Assembly (NCBI GenBank): GCA_030430205.1 | Contig: JAUIGE010000001.1 | Coordinates: 310,001 to 374,000 of the forward strand | Length of the DNA stretch: 64,000 bases | Source of the DNA: Bacteroidia bacterium | GTDB lineage: Bacteria; Bacteroidota; Bacteroidia; J057 | Direction: 5' to 3' | Shown here: positions 17,101-25,093 of the stretch, piece after piece | Layout: each line of letters begins with the position of its first letter | How positions within the stretch are numbered: the first letter of the stretch is position 1 | Made by a program: the position numbers and the translations under genes | Notes under the pieces: generated by a model | Told to the model about the DNA's origin: nothing | Databases searched by the model: none | The model's input: only the letters and a program-made list of their open reading frames with translations

Positions 17101-20100
17101 GAAATAATCTCCGATGTCTTTATCGGAAAGCTCATATCCGACGGTGAAGGTCTTGGTGGAGTCATTGCCTGTCTCCCTTTTGGTAGATCTGCGTACGTTG
17201 GCAGCAATGCCTGCATTGCCATCGCTCCAAAAGCCCAGACCTGAAGAGGTCCAGACTGCTGACAGTTTCATGCTTACATCTACGAAGGTGAGATATTCAT
17301 AGGAAACACTGGCCTCTTCGGTCCGGTTTTCCACATTCTGAAAAGAAGCTCCTGCACTGAAAGATTTATTGGAAACATACTTCGCGTTTTTGTCGCGGTT
17401 CTCAGCATTTTTAGTCAAAATTCTTTTCCAGTTAAGGGCATCCACCAGGAAGGAATCGGCTTCGTTGAGTTTTGCATTTTTTTCGGTTATGTTCGCGATG
17501 GTGTTGGCGTCCAGCTTGATGATACTTGCGAGGTATTCCAGTTGGGGGATAAGTACCCTTTTGATATGTTTTTCAGAATAAATAAAGGTAGAAGAAATGC
17601 CAATGGGCTCCAGATTGGGTTTGTCTGAGACCGTGGCGGTACAGCTCCCTCCATCAAATTCCAATACCTTTGCCACAGACCATAGCTGGTTTAGGGTTTT
17701 GCCAATATAAATATCCCCTTCATAGCCGGTAAATACCGGATCACTGGAAGTCGAAAAGGTCTCTGAGAAAGAATAGGAGCTGCGGAATCCATTTCTGTTA
17801 TAGTTTTCGCGTCCTGCAATCACCTCAACATCTATTTTGACTCCTTTTCCCAATTCTGTGCCTGTTGCGAAGAAAGGGGTTCCTGTGCTGGTTTTCACCT
17901 TGGAACCCAGGATGATGTCCGCAAAAGCCCCACCTGAGCCAGATACTTCATATTCACTGGTAGAGAAAGTTGAATACTCAGAACCTTTTTCCACCCATGC
18001 AAAGCTGTTGTCACCGGGAGGGTCGTGCACGATCAGATCCGGCAATTCCGGAGATCGGGAGGTGAAGGTAGGGGTCAATTCTTTGGCGCCTTGTAACAAT
18101 ATCCACCAGCCCAGCTGCTGGGGTGCCCGGACGCCGGCAGTCACGCTGATAAATAACAATTTTTGGAAGGGTTTGGCACCTCCGCTGGCCACATTGGGTT
18201 CTCCCCCCAGAACCGTATAGCGGCTGATCCCCTTTGTAATGGGAACTTCCAGTGGGTCTCTTTCTCTGTCGCTAACATAATCATATACCAGCACCTGCCC
18301 GGAATCTACCCGGCAACCGGAATAATTATCCGTCACAATGAACTCCAGAAAGTATCCCCTGCCTGCCTCCATGAGGATGATGGAGTCATTTGCTGTTCCC
18401 AGGCCATCGGCTTTGCAACCCGGAAAAACCTCTGCTCCGGCATCCTGAAAGCTGATTTGCACCTGGAAGGGACCGTAATAGGTAAAGTTGGCAAGCGGTT
18501 GAATATCACGTATGCTGGTATCAGAGCTAACGATATAGCTTGTATCGGCAGGAAGGGTAACTGTCACCCCATCGATTACCACGGTTTGTGCCGGTTTGAT
18601 TTTGAGGGTGGTATCCCTGCTGATCGTCTCCAGTGAATCTCTTTTCACCAGGTTGAAACTCATGGTACTATCAGTAAGCTGCGCAGCTATGTTGGGATTT
18701 TGGAAAGGAGGATCGTCTACCACTTTTATTTCAAAATTGGCAGCAGGCAGGATCACCTTTCCTCTGCCCTGGGCATCCATGGCGACATACTTCTCAAAAT
18801 AACCCGGGCCCTGCTCGGCGCGGACCCTTACGCGGGGGGTATTTCCATTGGCATTGGCTATCACCGGGATGGAATTTCCGCAGCCATCCTGAATTTTGAT
18901 CAGGACAGAATCTACGTTTTTGTCTATAAAATCAACTCCCATTATATCACTGTCCACTACATTGACTTTTGCAGTGGAGCCACTCACATCGGCATAGGGA
19001 GCTGCTGCCTGAAAGTCATGATGCCGGTATTGTGCATGGAAGGAATAGTTGCCCGGATTGGCCACAGCATAGGACCAGAAGCCATTGCTATTGGTTCGGA
19101 TACCCCGATCCGCGGAATCTACCAGAATGGTAGCACCCCTTATCCCCATCAGCGTGCTGGCCGTAGCTCCAAAATTGGAAGCCGGGGGGAAATGTACCTG
19201 ACCAAATATGCTGATGGCAGTAGAATCATTGAAGTCAATGCCTGCACTTATATTGCTGATCAGGTCGAGTACCACGATACGGGAAGTTGGACCAAAAGTA
19301 TGGTTCAGAAAGGAAGGTACCACGACAAAGGAAGCGCTGTCAAAAAAGTAGATGTTTCGTACCTCATAGTTGCCATTGGCATCGGTAGTGGTGCAATAGC
19401 CTCCTGTAGGCACAGGAACAGCCCCGGCAGGACTGACGGGATTCAGGGGAAGCACACAGACAGAAACATTGTTCACGCCGGCTCCGCCCAGGGCACGCAC
19501 CTGGCCTTTGATGATGCCAATGGGTTTTTGATAACCCTGATCCACTGTCTGGGTTAGCGGATTACCATCCGAGTTCAGCGGACTCACGCGATAAGAGTAG
19601 ATATAACCCGGAATCGCGTCATTATCTGTATAGGCTGTTGCATGTTTGTTGATAACCGCAAGCTCTTCAAATGTGATGGGATTGCTGGCAGGGATGCTTC
19701 GCTCAATGCGGATATCTTCCGCAGAAAGCGCGACCAGCGGCCAGATGATCCTGATTTTATTGCTGAATTCGCCATCAGATGCATCAATAGAGAAATTGAG
19801 CGTCTTTTGAGAAATACCCGTCCGGGCACTGGTTTGAGCACTCCAGCTGGAATAAGTAATGCCATCATGATTTCTACTACCTCCGGTCGTATAGGTGGCC
19901 ACATCAATGGAGTAGGTGGTATTGGGTAGCAAATTCTTAAAAGTATAGGACCGGATGTTTCCATCTACCGTTGCTACTTCATTTCCATTCAACCGAATTT
20001 TGTATTTTGTTTCAGCATCAGGCATGGATGAGCCTTTCACCCAGGTAACTTCTATTTCAAAGATACCCACTTTCGAGGCCGTGACAGAACTCGGTTGGAT

Positions 20101-20562
20101 GATGGATCGCGTACCAAAATAGATGGATGCATAGTTATCATCCGTACTACCGCCGCCAAATTCTGCCCGAATCCCTTTGACGATAAATACTCCCGGCCCC
20201 AGCGGCATAAAACTCTCAACCTGGCTTGCAATGTTACCATTGTAGTTGCCTGTGCTATTGAAAAGGGGCAACTTCCGGGTGTTCCAGTTATCGCTGGTTT
20301 CCCATTCCCATGAATTGAAATCCCCCTGGTCATTAAAAATGTTGTATTCAAACTTGGCTACCCAGTCATTGAAGCTGTTGTTCTGCCGGATTTCGGTTTT
20401 TCCCTCCCCTGCTACCCAGCCGCAGCAGTTATTCTGGGCCTGTAGCTGGAAAGGGAGCAGGAAGGCGAAGAGCAGAAGTCCCAATCCCCCCCGAGCTTGT
20501 TGTAAGCATGGAATTCGCAAGCTTTTGCGGAGCAAGTACATGATGTGATTGTTGATACGCAT
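14113..20562 (-). CDS. giant secreted T9SS surface protein with fibronectin III and carboxypeptidase-like domains
   Basis: A 2149-residue protein with a signal peptide ending near LQAQ and a C-terminal type A T9SS sorting domain (LGQNYPNPYDSRTTIHF to MVKF, about 2065-2149). Between them are two fibronectin type III-like domains (about 165-345), at least two carboxypeptidase-regulatory-like domains (from about 347 and 455), a long middle region without recognisable motifs, an Ig-like stretch and an LSGWNWI/KGWNWVSFN-type repeat near the C-terminus. It should be exported by T9SS and anchored on the cell surface, as adhesin, stalk or scaffold; no catalytic motif was found. Met8 (20541) is an alternative start. 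It has its own terminator and a 420-base upstream region rich in candidate operators. Confidence 0.9.
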   Translation of the reverse strand: MRINNHIMYLLRKSLRIPCLQQARGGLGLLLFAFLLPFQLQAQNNCCGWVAGEGKTEIRQNNSFNDWVAKFEYNIFNDQGDFNSWEWETSDNWNTRKLPLFNSTGNYNGNIASQVESFMPLGPGVFIVKGIRAEFGGGSTDDNYASIYFGTRSIIQPSSVTASKVGIFEIEVTWVKGSSMPDAETKYKIRLNGNEVATVDGNIRSYTFKNLLPNTTYSIDVATYTTGGSRNHDGITYSSWSAQTSARTGISQKTLNFSIDASDGEFSNKIRIIWPLVALSAEDIRIERSIPASNPITFEELAVINKHATAYTDNDAIPGYIYSYRVSPLNSDGNPLTQTVDQGYQKPIGIIKGQVRALGGAGVNNVSVCVLPLNPVSPAGAVPVPTGGYCTTTDANGNYEVRNIYFFDSASFVVVPSFLNHTFGPTSRIVVLDLISNISAGIDFNDSTAISIFGQVHFPPASNFGATASTLMGIRGATILVDSADRGIRTNSNGFWSYAVANPGNYSFHAQYRHHDFQAAAPYADVSGSTAKVNVVDSDIMGVDFIDKNVDSVLIKIQDGCGNSIPVIANANGNTPRVRVRAEQGPGYFEKYVAMDAQGRGKVILPAANFEIKVVDDPPFQNPNIAAQLTDSTMSFNLVKRDSLETISRDTTLKIKPAQTVVIDGVTVTLPADTSYIVSSDTSIRDIQPLANFTYYGPFQVQISFQDAGAEVFPGCKADGLGTANDSIILMEAGRGYFLEFIVTDNYSGCRVDSGQVLVYDYVSDRERDPLEVPITKGISRYTVLGGEPNVASGGAKPFQKLLFISVTAGVRAPQQLGWWILLQGAKELTPTFTSRSPELPDLIVHDPPGDNSFAWVEKGSEYSTFSTSEYEVSGSGGAFADIILGSKVKTSTGTPFFATGTELGKGVKIDVEVIAGRENYNRNGFRSSYSFSETFSTSSDPVFTGYEGDIYIGKTLNQLWSVAKVLEFDGGSCTATVSDKPNLEPIGISSTFIYSEKHIKRVLIPQLEYLASIIKLDANTIANITEKNAKLNEADSFLVDALNWKRILTKNAENRDKNAKYVSNKSFSAGASFQNVENRTEEASVSYEYLTFVDVSMKLSAVWTSSGLGFWSDGNAGIAANVRRSTKRETGNDSTKTFTVGYELSDKDIGDYFSVDILRDTAYDVPAFRIFGGTSSCPQEEGTQARDRANLNIFPPRMDNVPKDGKAIFTAQMINESESQEAREYQVRVIPTTNPGGATVKLGGQLINNGAIAYFMDAFQATEVDLTVEKGPRAANYEDIGIMMYPECEYDLWGNNGDLVNGDTFWITVNFESECSYVNLQNPVDKWLVNGNSDNKLLVDFSGYDLSNPYLESIHLDYKLDGQGWQDGLEIQKDSIPDLIYRKIWDVSGLLDGAYSLRARAECRSGRGYTVSTPLSGFIDRASLGPFGIPTPSDGFLRLGQEISATFDSDIECDFSSYATPPEISLIRLDDSTAIPFTIQCSENQDRIILVPGINLFNMPELKGVLLQARITGMENLSGNVQNYPVVWAFEVNAAPVFWDPDSISQQGLFGKVNVIKSSLKNQAVYTKAFEITDYPIWLTPSSLSGSVLSNGEYPLTFTVDPNLPPGSYRDTVVAMIEGWPEYLDITYEAQAIPPNWVVESGKYTYSMNMVLTFSLDQTDTNLSRSDRDMVAAIFNGEIRGVTRLQYVPQYNKYMAFLTVYSNIPANEEIKFSMWRAASGVEYRAAETFYFSSEQVYGRISDPEILHPNGVFQVIPLQKGWNWVSFNITNSDMTIHNILNSLASPKIGNNITVKRKDGYTATFTQIATPIIYANQWAGPLVQLDNKQAYLINLSNSPDTLRIAGNPISSFDQIDLLSGWNWIGYQPQLAKPLGQALASVNLRNRDLIKGQEVFSEYHKGSDTWYGPLQYMEPGKGYKLLLKAGVLYNDLVYSRLGIKDFDVDYSRYESSMTLVGSIRIEAGSEKRDGRLEAEDRLLVGAFIDDTCRGSGYLEYVEFLDSYRVIFSFHGNASDNGRKVSFKIYDTYSGQEFIPDNKEEVFITDRILGNMDEPYVLFDRLSLPETGYILGQNYPNPYDSRTTIHFILPQDEEVRLSIYDQFGKEVARPVDEYRSAGEHSVIFDASKLPGGVYHYSIEAGEFRASRKMVKF

Positions 20563-20651
20563 AAAAAAATTGTTTTAGGAAGTTCTGATAGGTGGAAAGA
20601 ACCATTTTTGATTAACTCAAATGTAGAACTGCCGGGCTTTCGGCACTTTGG

Positions 20652-20684
20652 TTTCCGTCCCAAATCCTTTGTTTTCCGTCCCAA
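20652..20684. promoter_or_regulatory. 12-bp direct repeat pair at two-turn spacing
   Basis: TTTCCGTCCCAA occurs at 20652-20663 and 20673-20684, exactly 21 bases apart, about 90 bases upstream of the giant T9SS gene. Two helical turns is the spacing expected for a dimeric activator binding one DNA face, and it is the same spacing as in the operator at 31867-31933. Confidence 0.45.
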
Positions 20685-20756
20685 TTCACTTTTTTATACC
20701 TGAAAGAGCATGTTCACGCATGAGGAGGATAAAATGCTTCTTTCCTTAAAACTTCT

Positions 20757-20786
20757 TAATTCAATTTCAATATTGAAATTGAATTA
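20757..20786. repeat. 30-bp perfect palindrome
   Basis: Bases 20757-20786 are perfectly self-complementary (half-site TAATTCAATTTCAAT). There is no loop and no T-tract, so a protein-binding site or a cruciform is more likely than a terminator. Confidence 0.7.
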
Positions 20787-20999
20787 CTGGCCGATAAGAG
20801 GCAATGGAGAGTCTTTGACATAAAACTAGGTGTTGAACCCCAATTTTTGAACCCAAACAGTACTTAAAAAAAGTGTACGGTAGTGACCCTGATTTTAGTA
20901 TCGGTCCCCTTGGTCGTGGTTTTTTGTTTCACACCATAAAGCTAAACCTTGGGGGCCAAATTTCTTAAAGCTCTATAGCCAGTCGTGATAATCCCTATT

Positions 21000-21352
21000 A
21001 TACTCAATTCCATTTTCTGGCAAAGCATTTATGGCTATAATACCTATGCAGCAATATTAGTTCAGGTTTTACTGATGGCTTATGCTGTGAGTTTTATGTT
21101 TCAGTTAAATGAAAAATCCGGTCCGCTCAACCTGATAAATGCGGCAGTGCTGATCTCATATTCGGGGAGTTTATTTGTCTTTATGGCTGGGAATATCATC
21201 CTGTCACAGGACCTGGGCCCGCTTTTTTGGGAGATCAATGTCCTCCTCAACTTCATTTTCCAACTCCTCATCCTCATCAGTATATGGAAGGCATCCAGAG
21301 TCCGGAAATTACAATTTTGATTGCCGCAGGCATGGCCATCATGCTCAAATGA
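21000..21352 (+). pseudogene. truncated duplicate of the membrane-protein/histidine-kinase pair
   Basis: Bases 21000-21347 match 22577-22924 without a gap; I count 22 differences in 348 bases. The copy encodes the last 106 residues of the 212-residue membrane protein (an open frame from 20985 to 21320), then the first 22 codons of the kinase (ATG at 21284) before a TGA at 21350-21352. The N-terminal half of the membrane protein and almost all of the kinase are gone. Only 5 of the 106 shared residues differ, all conservatively, so the copy evolved under selection before it was cut down. It is probably not functional. Confidence 0.85.
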
Positions 21353-21456
21353 CAGCTACGAACTCCTATGAAAGGCTGCCGATCCTTGCTTTGTTATTAA
21401 CTGATTTCCTTCTTTTGCTATTATTCTACTTCTTCGTAGATTGACCTTGCCAATGA

Positions 21457-21494
21457 AAACCCTCTTTGCCCAAAATAAGCAAAGAGGGTTTTTC
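21457..21494. terminator. bidirectional-type intrinsic terminator hairpin
   Basis: A perfect 14-bp stem, AAAACCCTCTTTGC (21457-21470) with GCAAAGAGGGTTTT (21480-21493), around a 9-base loop, followed by T and preceded by A residues. It separates the decaying gene copy from the lipoprotein gene starting at 21519. Confidence 0.85.
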
Positions 21495-21518
21495 ATTTAA
21501 CCTCAATTCTTACAAAAT

Positions 21519-22211
21519 ATGAAAGCTGCAAATTTTTACCTCCTGACAATCGTCCTTTTAGCGCTCGGGCTTTCTGCCTGCTCTGATTCACTTACTAAAA
21601 AGGCGGAATCCGCAAAGGATGAAGTGGGCGAAATAGTGGAGTCAAATCCTTCATCGATCAGCATCGATGATGCCAGGCAGTGGTTGGCCGATTTCGATAC
21701 GGTTTCCGGAAGTCGCGAGTTTGTCCATGGGTTCAAATTGAGCGTGGGCGATATAAATGCGCTCTTTGAGGATAAGGATACGGTCAATTCAGATACCATA
21801 TATGCCATGATCGGCTATAAGGCTGCGATAGATTCCTTTGACTTGATTTTTTGTGTCGAAACTCCCTCTAATTCAGGAGTATACAAATACTTTGACTTCA
21901 CAAAACCCTGTCCGGCTTATTGCCCTACTTATCCTAAGCCAGATACCCTTCCCAAGATTAATGCTTTGGCCCGGACAAAAGGCTATTGGTTTGGCCGTGA
22001 TGACATGACGACTATTCTTCAATCTGCTTCTGAAGAAGGAAAATCTCTTTATCTTTTTCTGAATCCAGACAGTATAAATATTGCTCAAGGAATTCAAGTG
22101 CTTCTTTGTGATGCAAATTGCGAGAGTCCGGGGCATTTTGCACGTTGTGATTCCGTCAGCTGTGACACGCCCCCTTGCAACCCTCCGCTCTGTCATCAGG
22201 TTCATGATTGA
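21519..22211 (+). CDS. cysteine-rich lipoprotein of unknown function
   Basis: A 230-residue protein with a lipoprotein signal peptide, lipobox LSAC with acylated Cys21, followed by an acidic linker. The middle part resembles a small alpha/beta domain (DLIFCVETPS, GYWFGRDDMTTILQ), and the C-terminus is cysteine-rich (CDANCES, CDSVSCDTPPCNPPLC), which may form disulfides or bind metal. I do not recognise a family. It lies between the truncated and intact copies of the membrane protein/kinase pair. It could be the ligand-binding partner of that signalling cassette, but this rests on position only. Confidence 0.8.
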   Translation: MKAANFYLLTIVLLALGLSACSDSLTKKAESAKDEVGEIVESNPSSISIDDARQWLADFDTVSGSREFVHGFKLSVGDINALFEDKDTVNSDTIYAMIGYKAAIDSFDLIFCVETPSNSGVYKYFDFTKPCPAYCPTYPKPDTLPKINALARTKGYWFGRDDMTTILQSASEEGKSLYLFLNPDSINIAQGIQVLLCDANCESPGHFARCDSVSCDTPPCNPPLCHQVHD

Positions 22212-22258
22212 TCAGCACAATTGATCTTGTTGTATTTAATATGGGATAGCACGGTATT

Positions 22259-22897
22259 ATGCTGCATGAAATTGCCTCATTTTTGGTTCACATTATTTAT
22301 TTTCCACTTAGCATTTCCATCGGAATAGGTATCTTTTATTGGAGGCGGTTATCCCCCCCCTTTCATCATATTATCTATTTTCTAATTTGGAATTTGTTAG
22401 TAGAGATACTTACAGAGGTGTTGGTACCTTATGTCGAGAACAACCTCCCCTTGCTGCATCTTTATACCCTGATCGAGTTTATTCTATTTAGTTTAGTGTA
22501 TAAAAAGATGGAAATATTTGAGAAATGGCCCGACAAGCGCTTCTGGATATTTCTGATCAGTATTTCCATTTTAATCATACTCAATTCCATTTTCTGGCAA
22601 AGTATTTACGGCTATAATACCTATGCAGCAACATTGGTCCAGGTTTTACTGATGGCTTATGCAGTGACTTTTATGTTTCAGTTAAATGAAAAATCCGGTC
22701 CGCTCAACCTGGTAAATGCGGCAGTGCTGATCTCCTATTCGGGGAGTTTATTTGTCTTTATGGCTGGGAATATCATCCTGTCGCAGGACCTGGGTCCTCT
22801 CTTTTGGGAGCTCAATGTCCTTCTCAACTTCATTTTTCAATTCCTCATCCTCATTAGTATATGGAAGGCATCCAGAGTCAGGAAATTACAATTCTGA
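22259..22897 (+). CDS. polytopic membrane protein coupled to a histidine kinase
   Basis: A 212-residue protein with about six to seven hydrophobic helices and no large soluble domain, ending in a basic tail (KASRVRKLQF). It overlaps the downstream histidine kinase gene by 37 bases in a different frame. The kinase itself has only one short N-terminal helix and no sensor domain, so this protein may supply the sensing or membrane part of the complex. I do not recognise a named family. The C-terminal 106 residues and the overlap with the kinase are duplicated at 21000-21352, showing that the two genes were copied as a unit. Confidence 0.8.
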   Translation: MLHEIASFLVHIIYFPLSISIGIGIFYWRRLSPPFHHIIYFLIWNLLVEILTEVLVPYVENNLPLLHLYTLIEFILFSLVYKKMEIFEKWPDKRFWIFLISISILIILNSIFWQSIYGYNTYAATLVQVLLMAYAVTFMFQLNEKSGPLNLVNAAVLISYSGSLFVFMAGNIILSQDLGPLFWELNVLLNFIFQFLILISIWKASRVRKLQF

Positions 22898-22924
22898 TTG
22901 CCGCAGGCATAGCTATCATGCTCA
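22577..22924 (+). repeat. source copy of the 348-bp segmental duplication
   Basis: Ungapped match to 21000-21347. The segment spans the end of the membrane protein gene and the start of the kinase gene. Confidence 0.9.
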
Positions 22925-23634
22925 GCATGGCGCTCGCGCTGATCGCCTTTTATGGGCGTGCCCAGCGCAAGCTGCTTGCGCAGCGGCTCGAAGCACAGGA
23001 GCTTGTGCTGCAAAAGACCATCATGGCACAGGAAGACGAGCGCAACAGGATCGCCCGCGACCTGCACGACGACATTGGCTCCAAGCTCAATGTGGTATTT
23101 CTACATGTACAACGCTTGAAAAAGGATGCCAACAAGACGGAATCGCAAGAGGCCACGATAGCGGAAATCAATGATATCCTCAATACCAGCATCGCCTCCA
23201 CACGCCGCATCTCGCACGAGCTCCTGCCGCCTACGCTGCAGAAGTTTGGCCTCACAGAGGCCGTAAACGAGCTCTGCGAGGGCTATACCCAAACGGGCAC
23301 TGTCCAGTTTAACCTGGGCCTCAAGGGCCTGAAACAGGCCGTTCAGGACAAAATGAATGAGCTCAACCTCTTCCGGATCCTGCAGGAACTCATCAAAAAC
23401 TCCGTCATGCACGGAGAAGCAAAGCGTATCATGATACACTTTGTCACTGATGGCAAGACCCATTACTTCCGCTACAAGGATGATGGAAAGGGCTTTGACA
23501 AAGCCCGGCTCATCCAGCAAGGCAAAGGCCTCGGCATGGAAAATGTCGAAAGCCGCCTGAAGATAATGGGCGCTGGCTGGGAGTATGAGTCTGCACCCGG
23601 TCAGGGACTGAAAGCTGAAATAACTTTTTCATGA
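22861..23634 (+). CDS. sensor histidine kinase, HisKA_3/NarL-type
   Basis: A 257-residue kinase with a single N-terminal membrane helix (about 9-30), a HisKA_3 dimerisation domain with phospho-acceptor His69 in ARDLHDDIG and a HATPase_c domain (about 165-257; N-box LIKNSVMHG, KDDGKGF, GKGLGMENVESR). It lacks any extracytoplasmic sensor domain. The start overlaps the preceding membrane protein gene and its end overlaps the response regulator gene by four bases (ATGA), so the three are translationally coupled. It should phosphorylate the LuxR-type regulator encoded next. Confidence 0.94.
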   Translation: MEGIQSQEITILIAAGIAIMLSMALALIAFYGRAQRKLLAQRLEAQELVLQKTIMAQEDERNRIARDLHDDIGSKLNVVFLHVQRLKKDANKTESQEATIAEINDILNTSIASTRRISHELLPPTLQKFGLTEAVNELCEGYTQTGTVQFNLGLKGLKQAVQDKMNELNLFRILQELIKNSVMHGEAKRIMIHFVTDGKTHYFRYKDDGKGFDKARLIQQGKGLGMENVESRLKIMGAGWEYESAPGQGLKAEITFS

Positions 23635-24311
23635 AAAACACCATCCAACTCGCCATCACAGACGACGAAGTCCTCTTCCGCAAAGGCATAGGCATGCTCG
23701 TAGGGGACTTCGAGGGCATCGAGCTGATGCTCGAAGCGGGCAATGGGCAGGAGCTGCTCGATCAGTTGGCAGCAAGCGAGCTGCAGCCCGATGTACTCCT
23801 GCTCGACCTCAAGATGGAGGTCATGGACGGGGTGGAAACCGCCAAGCAGCTGGGAAAATTATATCCCGAAATCCGCATCATCATCATCTCCTCCTACTTC
23901 TCCAAAGCATTTGTCCTCAATATGCTGGAGATCGGCGCAGCTGCCTACCTGCCCAAAAACTCCACGCCAGATGAGGTGGAGGCAAGCATCCGGATGGTGG
24001 TGGAAAAAGGTTTTTTCTACAGCGAAGCCGTGATGGAGATCATCCGCGAAAACCTGATGAGCAAGCAGAAACCGGCTTTGCCGGGTTTTGATGTCGAAGT
24101 GTCCGGAAGGGAACAGGAAGTATTGCAACTCATCTGCGAGCAATACACCAATCCTGAAATCGCAGAGAAACTCTTTATCAGTGCCCGCACCGTCGAGTGG
24201 CACCGTAAAAACCTCCTCGAAAAACTCAACTGCCGCAATACGGCAGGTTTGGTCGCCCTGGCCATTCAGCAGGAGTTGGTCCAGATTGACCCCTCCAGCT
24301 TCTGGAGGTAA
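23631..24311 (+). CDS. LuxR/NarL-family response regulator
   Basis: A 226-residue regulator with a receiver domain (acidic pocket Asp11-Asp12, phospho-acceptor Asp59 in LLLDLKM, switch Ser87/88 in IIISSY, Lys109 in LPKN) and a C-terminal LuxR-type HTH (about 160-226, SGREQEVLQLICEQYTNPEIAEKL). All receiver residues needed for phosphorylation are present. It is the natural partner of the overlapping kinase. The last codons (SSFWR) and the stop form a perfect 7-bp stem-loop in the mRNA. An orphan paralogue with a degraded receiver lies at 28334-29005. Confidence 0.95.
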   Translation: MKNTIQLAITDDEVLFRKGIGMLVGDFEGIELMLEAGNGQELLDQLAASELQPDVLLLDLKMEVMDGVETAKQLGKLYPEIRIIIISSYFSKAFVLNMLEIGAAAYLPKNSTPDEVEASIRMVVEKGFFYSEAVMEIIRENLMSKQKPALPGFDVEVSGREQEVLQLICEQYTNPEIAEKLFISARTVEWHRKNLLEKLNCRNTAGLVALAIQQELVQIDPSSFWR

Positions 24312-24316
24312 GCAGC

Positions 24317-24336
24317 CCGTAAATTTACGGGTTTTG
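24317..24336 (+). terminator. short palindromic hairpin with T-tract after the response regulator
   Basis: CCCGTAAA pairs with TTTACGGG and is followed by TTTT, starting six bases after the stop codon of the regulator. Together with the stem-loop inside the last codons (24292-24309) it probably ends the three-gene cassette. Confidence 0.55.
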
Positions 24337-24461
24337 CCAAAGCCCGCCTTTTCATGGTTGTCTGTAGACGGCCTATGGGAGACCTTTGGATTATAATTAA
24401 TTCAAAGGAGATTGCCGAAAATCCTCACACAGAGTAGGCACAGGACAAAAATTAATTAATC

Positions 24462-25061
24462 ATGAAAATCGTAAAAATCAGTTTCTTTTTTGCGCTCTTA
24501 ATCGCTGCGCAATGCATGACCAGCCTGATGGCTCAGTATAGCTACTTTAACAATGGAGTAAGCGAATTTGGGATACTGAGCGGCTATACCTTACAGGGAC
24601 AGCAACAAAATCAATGGTGTTGGGCCGCTTCCGGCTCTATGGTCATGACTTATGTAAGCTCCCCTCAGGCTCCAAGTCAATGTACAGAAGCTACAGACCG
24701 TAATGGCGGAGATTGTTGTTCCAATGGCTCAAGCTCAACCTGTAACCAGCCAGGATGGCCACAATTCGATAAGTACGGATATAGTAACAAACAAACAGCC
24801 AATGGGACGCCACTTAGCTTTGAACAAATCCAGAAGACATTGATCGGAAACTCTCCCATTGCCTTTGCCTGGTATTGGACCAGCGGTGGTGGCCACATGA
24901 TGACAGTCTGCGGATGGGCTATTATCTCTGGACAAAAATTCGTCCTCGTTTACGATCCATGGCCCGTCAATAAAGGTACGACTAAGTGGCTCGCCTACGA
25001 CGCCTATATAAAAGGCTCAAACTACAGACATGGACCTGATCTGTACGACTTTACCCGCTAA
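24462..25061 (+). CDS. secreted papain-like cysteine protease (C39/C70-like)
   Basis: A 199-residue protein with a signal peptide (about 1-24) and a papain-like fold. The likely catalytic triad is Cys53 in QNQWCWAAS, His145 in GGGHMMTVCG and Asp165 in VYDPWP, the pattern of the peptidase_C39_2/AvrRpt2-like C70 group. Six further cysteines (CTEAT, DCCSN, STCNQ, TVCG) may form disulfides, consistent with export. A lipoprotein gene follows 32 bases downstream and is probably cotranscribed. It may process a surface or secreted protein; the substrate is unknown. Confidence 0.85.
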   Translation: MKIVKISFFFALLIAAQCMTSLMAQYSYFNNGVSEFGILSGYTLQGQQQNQWCWAASGSMVMTYVSSPQAPSQCTEATDRNGGDCCSNGSSSTCNQPGWPQFDKYGYSNKQTANGTPLSFEQIQKTLIGNSPIAFAWYWTSGGGHMMTVCGWAIISGQKFVLVYDPWPVNKGTTKWLAYDAYIKGSNYRHGPDLYDFTR

Positions 25062-25093
25062 TCTCATTTTAACCTGATTTAACTATTATCAAC

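Larger units (their letters stand above)
20563..20999. other. 437-base non-coding region with operator-like repeats
   Basis: No gene is seen. The stretch holds a pair of TTTCCGTCCCAA direct repeats 21 bases apart, a 30-bp perfect palindrome, a TTGAACCC pair 14 bases apart (20833 and 20847), and it ends at the breakpoint where the truncated gene copy begins. It is the longest gene-free stretch in the window. Confidence 0.7.

Noticed and set aside
18700..19557. 285-residue open frame on the plus strand
   Set aside because: It lies entirely opposite the giant T9SS gene, whose frame is supported by signal peptide, domains and sorting domain; the antisense product has no recognisable feature.
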